From Isoetes taiwanensis (Eukaryota; Streptophyta; Lycopodiopsida; Isoetales; Isoetaceae): 64,000 nucleotides of DNA. The stretch is taken from positions 1,284,602 to 1,348,601 of the forward strand of contig JAJEKV010000062.1 in the NCBI GenBank assembly GCA_021234155.1. The letters run 5' to 3'. The position numbers and the translations under genes are program-made. The notes under the pieces are model-generated. The model worked only from the letters and a program-made list of their open reading frames with translations. It searched no databases and was not told the origin of the DNA. Shown in pieces: positions 1 to 13,100 of the stretch (position 1 is the stretch's first letter; each line of letters begins with the position of its first letter).

Positions 1-139
1 TTCGTGTACTTCGTTCAGTTACGTACATACTCATGGTCATCCCATACCGGTTCCTATATAAAATAATGCGAAATTAATTACGCTCATTGATGGCTCGCGG
101 AGTATGATAGCGTTGAAAAAAAAAAAACCATAAACCCAC

Positions 140-305
140 ATAATGTAATGACAAAGGAAATGTGGCTAGCGTATGGTCATCTCTCACATGGTCACTTATA
201 TAAGACCCACGGAAATAAGACCCACGATCATCACGTCACCTTATATAATACCACGGTCATCTCATATAAGACCGTTGGTCACAATAGCGAGGAAAGGCGG
301 CGAAG
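140..305 (+). promoter_or_regulatory. Promoter cassette, module 1 of copy 1
   Basis: An A-run at about 116-127 is followed by a block containing AATGACAAAGG and repeated GGTCA words, then TATATAAG at 197-204 and two weaker TATA-like repeats near 242 and 258. The first ATG of the following ORF is at 306. The same block, less degraded, occurs at 40,338-40,543 and 36,030-36,228. Promoter function is inferred from the TATA box and its conserved place before an ORF. Confidence 0.5.
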
Positions 306-472
306 ATGTGGCGGGATCTTGTAAAAAATTGTACATGTTTATTGTAAGCGTGCTCTTTTCGGACCATATGTCCGGAGATAGAGACTATAGGAAATGTCAT
401 GTATCATCTTTTTTGAAGCGTCACAAGCGTCATGTCATACCAAGAATATTTGGTTTAATAAAACCCACATAA
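306..472 (+). CDS. Short ORF after promoter module 1, unknown function (copy 1, broken)
   Basis: The ATG at 306 follows the promoter cassette and aligns with the ORF starts at 36,229 and 40,544, which read MAKMAK or MAKRD. The body includes a KCHV..F segment shared by the three copies. No known domain is visible, the frame is interrupted here, and a longer frame on the same strand begins further upstream. It may be a first exon, a short peptide gene or a non-coding transcript. The conserved promoter-to-ATG arrangement is the main reason to list it. Confidence 0.25.
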
Positions 473-559
473 TGTAATGACAAAAGTCAGCTAATATTGA
501 TATTGATCCACATAACGTAACACGATTCAAACAATAAGCGAGGAATATCTGCCCGTTAA

Positions 560-691
560 ATGATAGCTCACATACTCCGTGCGTTAAAAATATTAACCAT
601 AATGACCAAAGGCGGTGGCTACACATAACAAGTCATCTCACGGTCACCTTATATAAGACCAGTCCACATTGAAGCGGGGAAAGTGGCGAAG
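560..691 (+). promoter_or_regulatory. Promoter cassette, module 2 of copy 1
   Basis: This is a second version of the cassette. It has a partly lost A-run near 585, ATGACCAAAGGCGGTGGCTA, GGTCA words, TATATAAG at 650-657 and an ATG at 692. It corresponds to 40,800-40,917 and 36,560-36,681. Confidence 0.45.
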
Positions 692-1200
692 ATGGTGAAA
701 GCCGGGCCTTACCACAATGGAGTGATGTTTGAGAGAACCTTAAGACAAAGAGAGACAAGCTCTTTGCATCAGAAAAATTACTTGAGATGGATAGCTTTGG
801 CCACAATATAGCATGGATTTCTCTTTGAGCGTCCCGACACAATAGCCGGAGTCCTCAAGGACCAAGAATTACAGCAACGTTGGAACCGGTCGTCTTGTGT
901 TTAAAGGCTAATCGTGAGAAAAGAAGAAGAAGTCCATCGCACCCTAAATGAGGAAAATCTAAAACGGAGAGACTTACTCTGCACTAGCCATAACATATCT
1001 CCAGGGAATAAATGGAGCGCCACAAGGCATATAAAAGCTCAATTTCAAAATTCGATATGTTCTTACGGACATCAGATAAAATTAGACGATATAGAGAAAA
1101 TTAGCATGAAAGCTCTAGCAAAGGATGACCATTATAAATCAAAGAAATGGTCGATTCTTTTTAGCTCAATTGTTCTTTTGCTAAAATTGGATGCTGACAA
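692..1200 (+). pseudogene. Lysine-rich helical protein gene after module 2 (copy 1, frameshifted)
   Basis: This is the counterpart of 40,918-41,420. The shared peptide pieces are PQWSDV, ENLK, LFASEK and the charged segment near EEEVHRTLNEENLK. The frame is broken at about 745 and several later places. No known domain is recognised. The protein would be charged and probably helical. Whether the breaks are biological or sequencing errors cannot be decided from one copy. Confidence 0.4.
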
Positions 1201-1249
1201 AAAGGAGCAAAGAAGTCGTTTATACTTTTATGCCACCATTTTTCAGGTG

Positions 1250-3730
1250 TTTTAACTTCCCACCGCGCACCTTTGACGCAAGCTAACAGCAAAAAAGTGA
1301 GGAAGATTAAGTTGTAGTTTACGTGGCCATCCAGCCAGTATGCCATTTTCATTTCTTTCTATTCTTTGATGAAAGATAGAAATAGTTTCTTTCTTTAAAC
1401 AAATTAAGCTTTTGCAACAAAGGGTTGCCTATATCAATCAATCTTGTTAATTTGGAAATTCCGAGGTTTGACAAAACTTTGGAATTTTTTTTTTAACTTC
1501 GATTTTTATGATTTTGTGGGTTTTGGCCGGTAGGTAAGAAATTCGTGTCAAAATCGAAAGACTTTTCTTGGTTATTTTCCCTTCAAAAATTGGGAAGAAG
1601 ATTTATATGGAGAAAATGAGATACGTGTGTTGTTGGCCGGTTTAGGAAGTTTTTATCTTTGAGAGCGATGCGTAATACATCCAGAAACACAGCCCATGTC
1701 AGTCGGTAATATTTGCATTTGGAGGTGGGATTGGGGCTTTAGTTCCCAAATGGCGAAGATGGTCATGGCTTGGTGGGTATGCACCATGCTTGCAACCGCA
1801 TCAATAGACCGAGGAGCCCTTTGGGAGACCTTACGGCCCGTTAGAAGTGCCCGATGTGAGATGGTTTACCTCTATATTCCAAAGTTTATCATTGTTGTTT
1901 CTTGATTGTTTTTACGCATGTAGATGCCAGGCATTAACTCCATATGAATAGGTATTTTTGTTTTCTTTGAATGCACTTTGGGTTTATTTTTCGATTATAT
2001 GCGGCTTATGTTCTGCGGCGAAAAGCTTTTTCATTGTTGTTTTCTCGATTTTTCACGGTACAGTTGCCATTGCAGCCTGAAACACTTATTGGACAAGGAT
2101 CTTGGCCACCGAGCTCAATGAACGGTGATTTTCTTTCTATTCTATTATGTTGTATAGGAGAGAATAGAACATGCTTCTCAACATGAAATTTATTGATATC
2201 ATGTAATAGTATCTTTTTAGAATTACAGCTCACGTTTGTATCTTGCTCTAAACAATAGGACGACTGATTGGTAGAAATCCCTAGCAATAAATGCCATAAG
2301 GGAAGAATCTGGGTTTTGCTTTCAACATGTATGCACATTTAATATTTTTTGGCCCACGTATGCGACCCTAAAATCTAACTTATACAAGCATCGCGACATG
2401 AAGTTGCTTGCAAGGCCATCTTCAATGTCAGCGATCTTATGGTTGGTTAAACGCCTTTGCTATTGTTATTTACAGTGTCGGCCCATTTGTCGAGGGAGAG
2501 TAAAAGATTGAAGCAATAAACTCCTGGAAGGGCGAAGGAACAAACCAGCGCCACCATGAACTTTGTCTATTCACACATGTCACGGGTGTTACCAAGCGAA
2601 GGTAAAGCTTTGTGATTCCATTTTCACGAGAATTAGGCGTGGTGGTGAACCTTTTCTTTTGAAGCCGGTAGGCGGTTTGATTTAGTTTATGGTTGGCGCC
2701 AAAGCGCTTTGTAGTGCTTGACAACCATTTATCAAGGGAGGACACCATGGCTACTTTTGTCGAGGGTAATGCGCATGTGTTTTTCTATATTTTCTATGGG
2801 AACGTATGCGTTGTTGCCAATTTGCATTTGTTCACTTTCGTAGCGATAAGCAAATTCTAGCCCTCATAGGTGAACTTTTAGATTGATGCAGGTACGCGGG
2901 TTTGGGCAAGAAATAATTTATCAACTTTGCTAACATAATCTAACATGGCGCTTTATGAATCCAGAGTTTTTAGTAATCTATAGCAAAGCTTCGGTGCTCA
3001 ATTTAATGAAGTATTCTGGCGGATGGGGAAGTCATGGAAGGCTTGAATTTATTGGCGAGATGTGTTATAATTTGGATTATATTTTATTGAGTAAATTTAA
3101 ATGCTTGATTGGTTTGCTCTCTCATGCGGTTGCGGTGCCATGATTTTCAATTACATGCCTAGAGGTAATCTAATGGAATATGGATGTTTACAATAGTAGC
3201 TCTCTCACTCTCTTCTTATGATTTAGATTGCGCATTTTTGCCACACATATATATGAAGTATGGCGAGTTTTTGTTAGCGCTCCGTCTTCCCATTATTAAG
3301 GCCATGGTTGAGTAATGTGGCATATTGATTGATTCAGTGTCATGGTTAACAAAGTGGCATATTAATAGTGGCGATTTAAGTTCTTACGTCGCAACTTTAG
3401 AGGTGTGGAATATGTACATGAAAGTTATCTGAGAAACATTGTTTATTGTTTGGCCTTGCGAATCTTGAGGTCCACAGAATAGGAATCCGATACTCTCGTG
3501 CTATAACTTCAAAAGTGAATTTTGTCATGTGTGGCCAGAAGCTTCAAAACAGTACTAACTTAATTCAAGCGTGCTACCAGACTTTCTAGCAAAATTTTAT
3601 TTGTGCTTGTACTGCGTGGACAATTAAAGATGCCCTCTTTTGTGCATGGGTCCTTCCCTCGAGATTGACCTATTGTGGAAAGGATGCAATACATGCGCCG
3701 TGCAGATTGAGTTACCAACATGTTTTACCG
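1250..3730. other. Unrecognised stretch with possible broken exons (copy 1)
   Basis: This is the counterpart of 41,430-44,060. It is AT-rich with no long frame. The exon candidates of copy 2 (42,940-43,041 and 43,170-43,211) are present here in degraded form near 2,660-2,760 and 2,890-2,930. Nothing else is recognised. Confidence 0.5.
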
Positions 3731-3734
3731 CTGA

Positions 3735-6250
3735 ATTGAGGTATGTGCGATGCTATATTTAATGAAGTGGTCAACATCTTATGCTTACGGCCAGGTGAAC
3801 CGGCTCGCCGGTGGGGGCCGGATGCTTTGGGAGAAGCCGCTCGACAATCCACGGTGCAACCACCTTCCCGCCGATCATTGGTTCGATGGCGAATGTCGGA
3901 GGCTGAAGCGATGGCTCGCATCCAGAATCTTTGGACCCACCATTAGCCCGTGGTAGATCGTCCAATAAATCCTTCCTCAAGGCCAAAGCCGGTGCATAGC
4001 GAGAACTCGATAACCAGTGTTTTGGTCTTCTAGGCATCACCCTAGGGCCTTACGGAGAAAAGGTCTTGAGTAAGCACACTTGCGACCCACCGAGGAAATA
4101 TTAGAACAATGGGTGAGATACTTGCGTGTTGTATGACCCGATGGAGGCGGGCACCAGGCCCTCCATGAGCCGAGGGAGCCCCTGCTTGGTCATTCTTGAA
4201 GGGGATGTCGCCAATGGGCACAACACCTGCAGCTACTTGAGGCGGTGGATGGGGTACATGCGGCCGAGCTTCTCAAGTGGTAGGGCCCCAATGGTCTGGG
4301 TTCCGCCCGCGGCACTCTTCAGCGGGGCATTGCGAAGGCTTCCCCATAGCAGTTTACCGGTAGAGTTGTGCCGTTATACAAGCGAGGGACCCACATTGAC
4401 CAACTATCGTTACCATTATGGTGGAGTTTGTCTTTGCCAAGTTGCTGGGGATTCTTGGCGGTGATTGACACTTTGGTAGAGGATGGAGAAGTCTTGGGGC
4501 TGCATGCGAGGCGACTTTAAAGCCCGACATTCTACTATTGACCATATCTTCCACTCTACTTGAACACTCATAGAGGGATAGCCGTTCGGCCTTGAGAATA
4601 AATAGCGTGCTTTGGATTTATAAAGGCTTTTTGACCGCAGTGCCACCGAGGGATGAAGTTGTGGAATGATTGAGGAGCGACTAGGGACCCGTCATTGTAG
4701 AATGCCTCTCTGAGACTATCTGAGAGCTTTTCCGGTCGTCTCCCTGCGTGGAGGCAGTTGTTATTAACGTGGGGAGTGCGCCGGGGCTACCCTCTATCCC
4801 GGCACTACCCGGCTTATTACATTGATAGCTAGAATGGCTAAGCTGAAAACGCGGGGCTGGCTTCGATTGATGCACCACATAGTAAGGCAACTCATATGTG
4901 ATGATGTTACCTTTCGCATATACCCGGAAGGACATGCAGCGCCCGCACGTTAGCTGGACGCACTGCGTAATTCAGCGACATGTGCTTGGCAGAACAAGGT
5001 GTGGTTATATCCGACACCGTGTCTTCCCCTCATTCACTTACGGTGGTGGGGTGGCTCAGTCTTATAAGATGACCCCGGGCATTGAGTTTTCTACTACCAC
5101 ACAGGGATGCATCCATCCGGTTGGTCGCTGCGGTACGGAAAGCCACGTATCTGTCTGGCTCTTGATCCTGGCTGAGCGTATGCATGGGGTCACCGGTACA
5201 CTTGTTCGAGGCCTTGGGATTTGAGGCAGGATCCTCCTCATGGAGGCGAGAGGTGTGAGGCCGGTGATATCCCTCACCACTTGGGCAGTCTAGAAGCAGT
5301 CTGAGAGGCTTTCTTGGCCGGGCACTAGGAGGTGAAATCCCGTTCCCATCTCGAGATCTTGCTCAAAGAGGCGGGCTTCCCTTCCATTCTGAGAGAGCTG
5401 CGTTAGACGTCCACAGTATTTTACTTCGGAAGGTGGTGGCCTGTATGGATTGAAGCCCGGCTGCCAACCTTGCTTTTGGCCCTGGTGGGCGCGGCTCACC
5501 AACTCAAAGCCTGTTGGAAAGACAACAAGCCGGTGGTTCTGCTATGGAATGTGCAGGCTGCACAGATGTGGACCCGATTCTGCATACAGAGCAGCGGCCC
5601 TTATGAGCGATTGCCCCGGATGCTGCTGCTTCATGGCCAAACTTTGGGATGCGAGAGCCTGTCACATGTCCGAGTGGCAAATTATGAAGCCTTGAGTTAA
5701 TCCCATGCTCACGGGGCCCACACCACTACACCGCGCCCGTCCACCCATGGCCAGCGGTGATTGCTTCCATTGCCCGCGGTGCCACCACCTCCGCATTGAG
5801 GCAGGGGAGATGGATTAGGGGCCCGCGTGAGGACGGGAATGCGTGGAGTCTTTGTCAGCGACCATTGAGGATGAAAGTCCCGCCCTCAGGGCGTAGGCGA
5901 TGCGAGCATATGGAGCCGGTGTGCTCGGTTGGTTTTGCCCCGGGCCTTGCGAGAATGCGGGCTTGACCTGCAGTGGAAACTGTTGGGATGCGTTACCTCC
6001 AGGAGGTATGGATATCTTGGTTTCGATTATGCCCCAGTAGACATTAACCTCAAGCGTACTGGCGATTATGTGTATGGCGTGCGTTATGTCGGCATCCTTA
6101 TTGCTACTAAAGGTTTTCCCAGAAACCGCGGGCGGGGTTTTAATCTGGTGGTAATAAGCTGCTGCTTTCTCTCTTTGTACTTGGGTCCCGCATAGGCGGT
6201 TGGTCTCAGGTGGGCGATAAAATCATATTCTATTACATTCTATTCTAATA
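3735..6250 (+). mobile_element. Degenerate LINE, family A, copy 1
   Basis: Fragments in several frames match the better-kept copy at 44,065-46,645. They include HWFDGECRRLKRWL (about 3,880), HPRALRR (about 4,040), and the C-terminal region ending near 6,190. The 3' end has a short ATTCT-type repeat (about 6,224-6,245), as in copy 2. It is a non-LTR retrotransposon with endonuclease/RT-type organisation, heavily frameshifted and surely inactive as written. It sits inside the large duplication, so it was present before that duplication. Confidence 0.75.
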
Positions 6251-9200
6251 TTAAAGCTTTTTTCCGATTGAATTGTTTCTAGCAGAGTGTGATCCCTGGC
6301 ACCCACAACTTCTTGTAGAAAAGCCGCGAAGTGGAGAATGAGCTATGGGTGTACAAACGCAAAGCGAGCTCTACGCTTTAGATTTGTAAGTTGAAAGTAC
6401 ACCTTCGACTTGGACTTTTGTTACGTATATTTTCATTCTCACGTCCGCGAGTCTTAGAGCTGTGGAGTCAACGTGGTTGCATATGCAAAATAGGGTTCGG
6501 TTAGTTGTAAGCAATGATTACTTGCTTTTAGATATGAGCACATTATAAACCATAGTGGTTGATACAAAGTAGAGTTTTTGTTAAGTTTTTAAGTTATGCA
6601 GCTTCTAGATACTGACTAGACCATCGCGATGGGCACAAATATATTTTGGCTAGACATGAATATATGGAGATGCATGTTAAAATTTATATTCACTTTTATC
6701 ATCATGAGTTCTACCACCCTTTACCAAGCTTGATACTTGTTGTCGGTAGATATTTAATTGATAAGGTTATGTAGTTTTGTAGTTGTTGCACCTTTGCATG
6801 TTGGTGGAACACAAATTTTAAATTTGGATATATTAAAAGGCCATTGAGGGGGCCAGGCCAATATTGATACGATGAGATCTAGAAAATAAAGGAATATGAG
6901 GGCTTCTCTCCTACTACAACCATAGTGCTTTTAGATGCATGACAACTACATTTTCTGATTTATGTTAGAACACTTAATATCTATTCATGTGGCATTTATT
7001 TTCAAATGTTTATGTAGATCGAAGCGAGTCGGGAGTTGGAACCTCTCAATGGCTTGATTTATCACTTCTATAAATGTTGGGGACCCATCGAGTCATGAAG
7101 AGTTTCAACCGGTTTTAACACTTGTGTAATATTAGCAAATAGTACATGAGCCTACAAGGATCAAACCTTTGTCGAACATCTCTTGAAATCAACTGATTCC
7201 ATCAAGGGTGTAGTTCAAATCCTTCTAGCATGAAGAGGTTTTAGTAGCAGCTTATAAGTTCTTGTTGCATTGACTTGTACTCCTATTTTGTTATCTTGCA
7301 TATGCAATGTTTTAGCGATGCTTTCCTTACTAACATCTTTACATATCGACATCATTTTTATTCCCGGAGTTTTATTTTTTGATAGCCCGAATATTGTACA
7401 TCGACGCAGAGTAAATAGCACCATTCAAATCTACCTGTTTTGCATCATGAGTTTGTCGAAATGATAATTCTTCAACCTATGACTACACTTCGGCTTAATC
7501 TTGACATCATGCTTAGACCGCGGTCTACGTTATACATGCTCGCAAAATAACTTTTGTCCACTTAGCCACAAAAGGTTTGAGGGTTTTAGTGCGTTGAAGT
7601 CTCGAAACATGTTGTCTACAAGGCCAATATTGGAAGGCACTAACCATTGATATGGAGTAGAAGCATGAGGCTGCGAAGAGCCAGCGGCATGATTGGCATG
7701 ATTTACATATAGAAGATAAATTTGAACAAATGAAATGAAATCGCATCTTCTCTCTTTTTATCTTCTTAGTGCACAAACCTTAGGCTGTTGCATCATCAGT
7801 TATCTACATTTGCAAGATTCAACTCAAACCTTTGCTAAACTAAGCCATAGATCTTTGGGCAGTTTTAGCTTGGGTATCCTCACCAAGATGCTTTACCTCT
7901 GCACTGGGTTTTGTATTATCTACGTAGCATTTTTTGATGTAGGATAACATTAACAATGTCATCTTGGAGATAAAGCTCATTTTTGTTCCTTTATGAACAA
8001 ACGTGCATATGTTGTTACATAGCCGAAATTGCATGGAATTACAATGCAAGATTGCCCTCCCCTTTATGGCTATCCATCGGATGTTCTTCAAACCAGGACA
8101 TGCATACGTGCATGTGACTAATAATTGCATGGGAACTATAATCGCCCAGCATCCCCCTCCCCCAACGACAAAGAAAGAACACCCCAAATGGCGTGCATTG
8201 CAGCACAGTATGAATTGCAATTTTACATGCCATGAAGTACATATAAATGCTCTATATGTTGCATATACATGTCCAATCAAAAGCGCCACACTCCTTGGAT
8301 TGTTGTATTCTAGAAACATCATCGTCTTCAAAATAATGAAGGATGTATAGCAAATATTGAGACCAAAAAAATTCCACCACAAAAATATTTTTGCAAAAGC
8401 ATGGCCGGACTTGCGAGAAAAATAAGGTCATTTATCCATATTTTAGTCTTTTCTACATATAGAAAGCGTTACCTAGACATTTTAACACTTAGAAATTATG
8501 TTTGGTACTGGTTACCATCTATCTTAATGCTAGCAATTATGATATGCCAAACCCATAGATAATAGCTTGCGTGTTGAGAAATAAAGGGTGGATTAAGTTT
8601 GTTGAAGTTATCGCGGCACATCCCGGTATAATCAAGAAATCAAATGCCCTCAAATTGGAATTTTTAATTCATCTCATTACTTGCATCTCAAACCACAAGC
8701 GGTTCTTTGGGTGCATTCGGAGGGTTCAATGTTAGGTTGTGATGTTATACGTGATCCAACATAACATAATCAACTTTAAATCCAAATACCACATACACAA
8801 AATCTATATATTGAATTCTATGTACCTTTACAAAAGGATTTCTATGGTATGCTCAAGTTATGTTAAATTATTACTACTTGCGGTATTTATTGGGTGATCC
8901 AACATAACTGCTTAATCAAGTTTAAATCCACTATCACACACACAAGCGATACATTTAGATTCTATGTCGATGAATCTTGTTTCTCTATATTCGCTTGCCT
9001 CCCTCAGAGCTACATTATCTATTCTTGCCAACAATGAAGCAATCCACCTCTTCAAATTGTTCTTGCTTGGAAACTGTAGAACACATATAGTCAAAGATGT
9101 TAAAAACAAATAAGGCTATAATGTTGAGGGTTCTTACGACGCGATTTATGAATACATTCAAAATGCGCAAGCATTCATTTGCGATATAATGTTACGAGAA

Positions 9201-9990
9201 ATGTCCAAGAAGCTATCATTCATTAGGTATAATGTTTTGCGGCGCGTCAAAAGCTACGTTTCAGAAATTATTCTTTCTAGTAATTTAAGAGCATGTAGCA
9301 CCATAGGGGCAGTGATGGATGGGGCGGTCGAAAAAAAGTTGTCGAGGCGGTGGCTTTGTATTCTTATTGTAGTGTATCTCACAAGTCTCATAAGAGTGTG
9401 TCATAGAGCCTTCCAGCTAGAGCGAATGGCTAGGGTGTGGATCCCCATTCTGAAAAAACATAGTTTGTAGATCTTTGTCATATAGGCCTCGAGATCAAGA
9501 TCATTTTCATTGAAAATCTAGGTGAGAATTAGAGCACAGAAACAAAAATCATGGCTTGACGGGAACTTGCTACAAGGCAATATAGCGGCTACAAACCATA
9601 CAAAATGCATCTCAAGCGGACATGAACATAATGTATTTTTACATTCATAAATTCAAAAACATGTCTTTGAACCTTAACATTACTACAAATCTTGTGGTAT
9701 TGAACCGCTGCTTTGCCAAACAAACAAATTGGAACATAAACATTGAAGCATAAATGGCGAGCATGGATGTGGTCAACATGGAAATTCAATGGTTGCACCT
9801 GAAAACAAAATAACATGGGTTACCGTCTTTCACGGCTGATGCATCCTTATTGTGCTCTTGCATTGACACTTGTTCTGCCTTGATTAACTACAATCTTTGT
9901 AGAGATGGTTTCTAATATTTTTCTTAACCCTTGATCTTGTTTCTAAAATCACGGTTAAGTTATCTCTTCTGATCGTATCATTGAGATATT
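6250..9990. other. Unrecognised AT-rich stretch (copy 1)
   Basis: It aligns with 46,650-50,440. No coding frame is convincing on either strand. The frames at 7,840-8,382 (minus) and 8,003-8,350 (plus) overlap and are not kept in copy 2. It contains a dispersed repeat at about 9,200-9,305. It ends at TTGAGATATTAACG, the site where copy 2 carries the 4.8-kb insertion. Confidence 0.6.
9200..9305 (+). repeat. Dispersed ~105-bp repeat (copy 1)
   Basis: The sequence around GAAGCTATCATTCATTAGG and TTTAAGAGCATGTAGCACC matches 49,607-49,710 and, inverted, 29,757-29,860. It is present outside the duplicated unit, so it is an independent dispersed repeat. Confidence 0.6.
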
Positions 9991-10009
9991 AACGTTAACG
10001 TTGAGATGC

Positions 10010-10117
10010 AAAAAAAAAAAAATCCACACGGTCATCTCACGCGGTCAGCAGGTCATCCTACACGGTCATCCCATACGATCGCCTATATAAGACCGTCATT
10101 CCACAGTAAACACCAAA
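10010..10117 (+). promoter_or_regulatory. Promoter cassette before the Dof gene (copy 1)
   Basis: AACGTTAACGTTGAGATG, a long A-run (about 10,009-10,021), four GGTCA words (one reads AGGTCATCC), TATATAAG at 10,084-10,091 and an ATG at 10,118. The same order occurs at 37,240-37,366 and 55,290-55,406. The distance from TATA box to ATG is 34 bp, leaving room for only a few bases of 5' leader if transcription starts at the usual ~30 bp. Confidence 0.6.
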
Positions 10118-13100
10118 ATGATAGAAGACGAAATGAAGATGGCGAAGCAAGGTGAAAGCTCTTAAAAAGGAAGACGGCAAGAGTGAAGGTGTTAAAAGTC
10201 TAGAATAATGAAGAACATAAAAAAGATGGAGAAGCGTGAACAAGATGGAGGAATTCAGGCTATTTGGAGCAAATGAAAGGTATGTTGTTTTGGAGAAAAA
10301 AGTTGCCATGTTGGATGACTTGTTGGCCCAAGAAAATTTCAATTCTCTATCACAGAAGATGACTTGGAAGCAAAAAAGGGATATCTACGACTCTCAAACT
10401 GTTGTAGGCTCTCAAACCCTTGAGGAATTGTTTGATGACTGACTTGCCAAGACTAGAGGAACATGGAATATGCTTGACTTTGTCAACGTCAAACAACAGG
10501 ACAGTGATATCAAAAGCGATAAATGCGTTGTTAGCAAACATTGAGTTGCCAAGCCTTCAAAATTGTTTGATGAAGACTTGCCTAAACTTTGTGAGGTCAG
10601 TCTAGAAGAACATAGGGACATGCTTGACGTGGTAAATGTCAATGACAAGTAGTAGATGGCTTGTTGTCAGAGATAGACTTGCCAGTCCTTGATGAAGACT
10701 TGCCAACATTTTGTGATGCAAGACTGAAAATGGGCAATCGATGAGGCCCCATTTGTGATGCAAGACTAAATGATCATGAAGACATGCTTGACTTGATTAA
10801 TGTCTGGAGTCAACAATAAGAAGAAAGGAAGCAAGCAGGGATAATGATGAGACATGTTGCTGGGATGAGTTTGATGGCATGTTGGCACAAGGCAGAATTG
10901 CTAAACAAATCATATTATGTTTTGATGGACAGGGCAAGCAGGGGTGATGATGAGACATGTTGCTGGGATGAGTTTGATGCCGGGTGTTGGCACAAAGGGA
11001 AAGATAGGGATAAGGAAGAACACAACACAAAGCAACATGTTGCTGGGATGAGTTTGATGCCATGTTGGGACAGGCAGAATTGCTAAACAAAGGCAATGTT
11101 TGATGGACAGCAATACTTGCGGGGAACACCACAACAGGTTGCATCTGGTGGGGGGTGAATTTGATTTTGATGCCTTATTAGCAGGAGGGCATTGTGGGGG
11201 AAAAGTCCATGGTCAATGCATGTCAATTACAAGTCAACAAGCTTGACAAGCATGGCAGCTGTCAACCAATGGCATCAACGGGAGCAACAAAGTGACAACG
11301 GCTCAAGGATGAAAATACTGACGATCATGCCCAAAGTATGACTGCCCTCGGTGTTTTCCAGTAGTGACACCCGTTTACGACTATTTTTGAGAATAAAAAA
11401 ACCAACAAAAGGTATTATTGCAGGAAGTCGTGGCTGACTGGACCATCGGGGGGCAAACTGAGGGGCCATCTCAACCTCGGCATCGTAATAAAAGATCAAA
11501 GGTGCCAATCGGTGATCGCCAATAAAAGATCGGGGATGCCAATCATAGCTTAGCGGCTACTTACACTCAACCACTTGTATGCAGTTATTGAAGTTGCATG
11601 GCTGTTGGTCATAAGAGACTGGTACAGTTATTATATTGGATAGCTGCCATTTGAAAATGCTTGTAAATAATCTGGCCAGAATATGCCTTTTGTAAAATAC
11701 TCAGCCACTTGTATTGTTATGGGCCCCAGCCTTTTTGTAATATTTATCACAATGTTGTCAACAGTTTACATTCTTTTGTAGATGCAGCAATAATTGAGCC
11801 ATTAGTGCTTGTGCTCTAGCTGTTAGTGCCTCATTACTAGTGGCTGAGACAGTAAGTACTTCTGTTACTGCTTATTGTGCTAGCTAATGCGACCAACCAG
11901 CCATAATGCTCCTTTAACTACTTCTGTTACTGCTTGTGCTAGCTATGCAACCAACCAACCATAATGCTCCTTTAACGTTAATCGCGTGGACCAAGGGTTT
12001 TGGACTAACAGTGCATAAAGACTCAAAAATGGTTTCTTAGATTTATGGAGGATCCTTGCCATGTCAGTTAGAAGTATTAAATGGATGGCTTGATCAATTT
12101 GACACTGCTACAAGAGTTTCATTTCAATTAGCGAGTCATTATCAAGATTGAAGAGAAAGATATATGAGTCATGTTAAATCTGCAACTCTTGCATTGAGAA
12201 ATAAGCAGGTTGGGTAATAAATTGCATTATGGTGTTTACAAACACCACAGTGCAGCACCTTTATCATCTGATGCGTTATTTGAGAATGAGTATATGAATC
12301 CAAAAGTGGCGGGAATTTTTGCGGCTTATTTTGTGACTTGGCCCGGATTATTTTCAGCTTATTTTGTGACTTGATGGACAGGCAATACTTGCAGGAACAC
12401 CACCACAACAGGTTGCATCTAGTGGGGGTGAATTTGATGCTTATTAGCAAGGGGCATTGTCAGGGAAAAAGTCCATGGTCAATGCATCATTAGCAATTAC
12501 AAGTCAACAAAAGCTATGACAAGCATGGCGGCTGTGTATCAGAACCAATGGCATCAACAGCAACAAGTGACAACGCTCAAGGATGAAAATGCAAGGAAAA
12601 CGATCATGCCCAAAGTATGACTGCCCTCGGTGTTTCAGTAGTGACACCATTTTCGACTATTTTGAGAATAAAAAAGTAAACCAACCAAAGGTATTATTAT
12701 TGTGGGAGTGCGACAGGGACTGGACCATGTGAGGGGGCAAACTGAGGCCCCATCTCAACCTCGGCATATAATAAAAAAGATCAAAGGTGCCAATCGTCAT
12801 AATAAAAGATCCAGGATGCCAATCATAGCTTGGCTTCTGTACACACTCAACCACTTGTATGCAGTTATTGAAGTTGCATGGCTGTTGGTCATAAGAGACT
12901 TATTAGTTATTATATTGGATAGCTGCCATTTGAAAATACTTGTAAATAATCTGGCAGAATATGCCTTTGTAAATACTCAGCCACTTGTATTGTTATCAAG
13001 ACTGGCCATTTGTAATATTATCACAATGTTGTCAACAAGTTTTACATTCTTTAGTAGATACAGCAATAATTGAGCCATTAGTGCTTGTGCTCTAGCTGTT

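Noticed and set aside
7200-7235. tRNA-like T-loop (GTTCAAATCC)
   Set aside because: No matching acceptor, D or anticodon arms are found on either side.
7840-8382. 180-codon minus-strand frame
   Set aside because: It overlaps a plus-strand frame of similar length, has no motif, and is not preserved in copy 2 around 48.3-48.8 kb.
10797-11144. 115-codon minus-strand frame with repeated SNSSQQHV words
   Set aside because: It is the antisense of the WDEFDAML repeats in the Dof gene.
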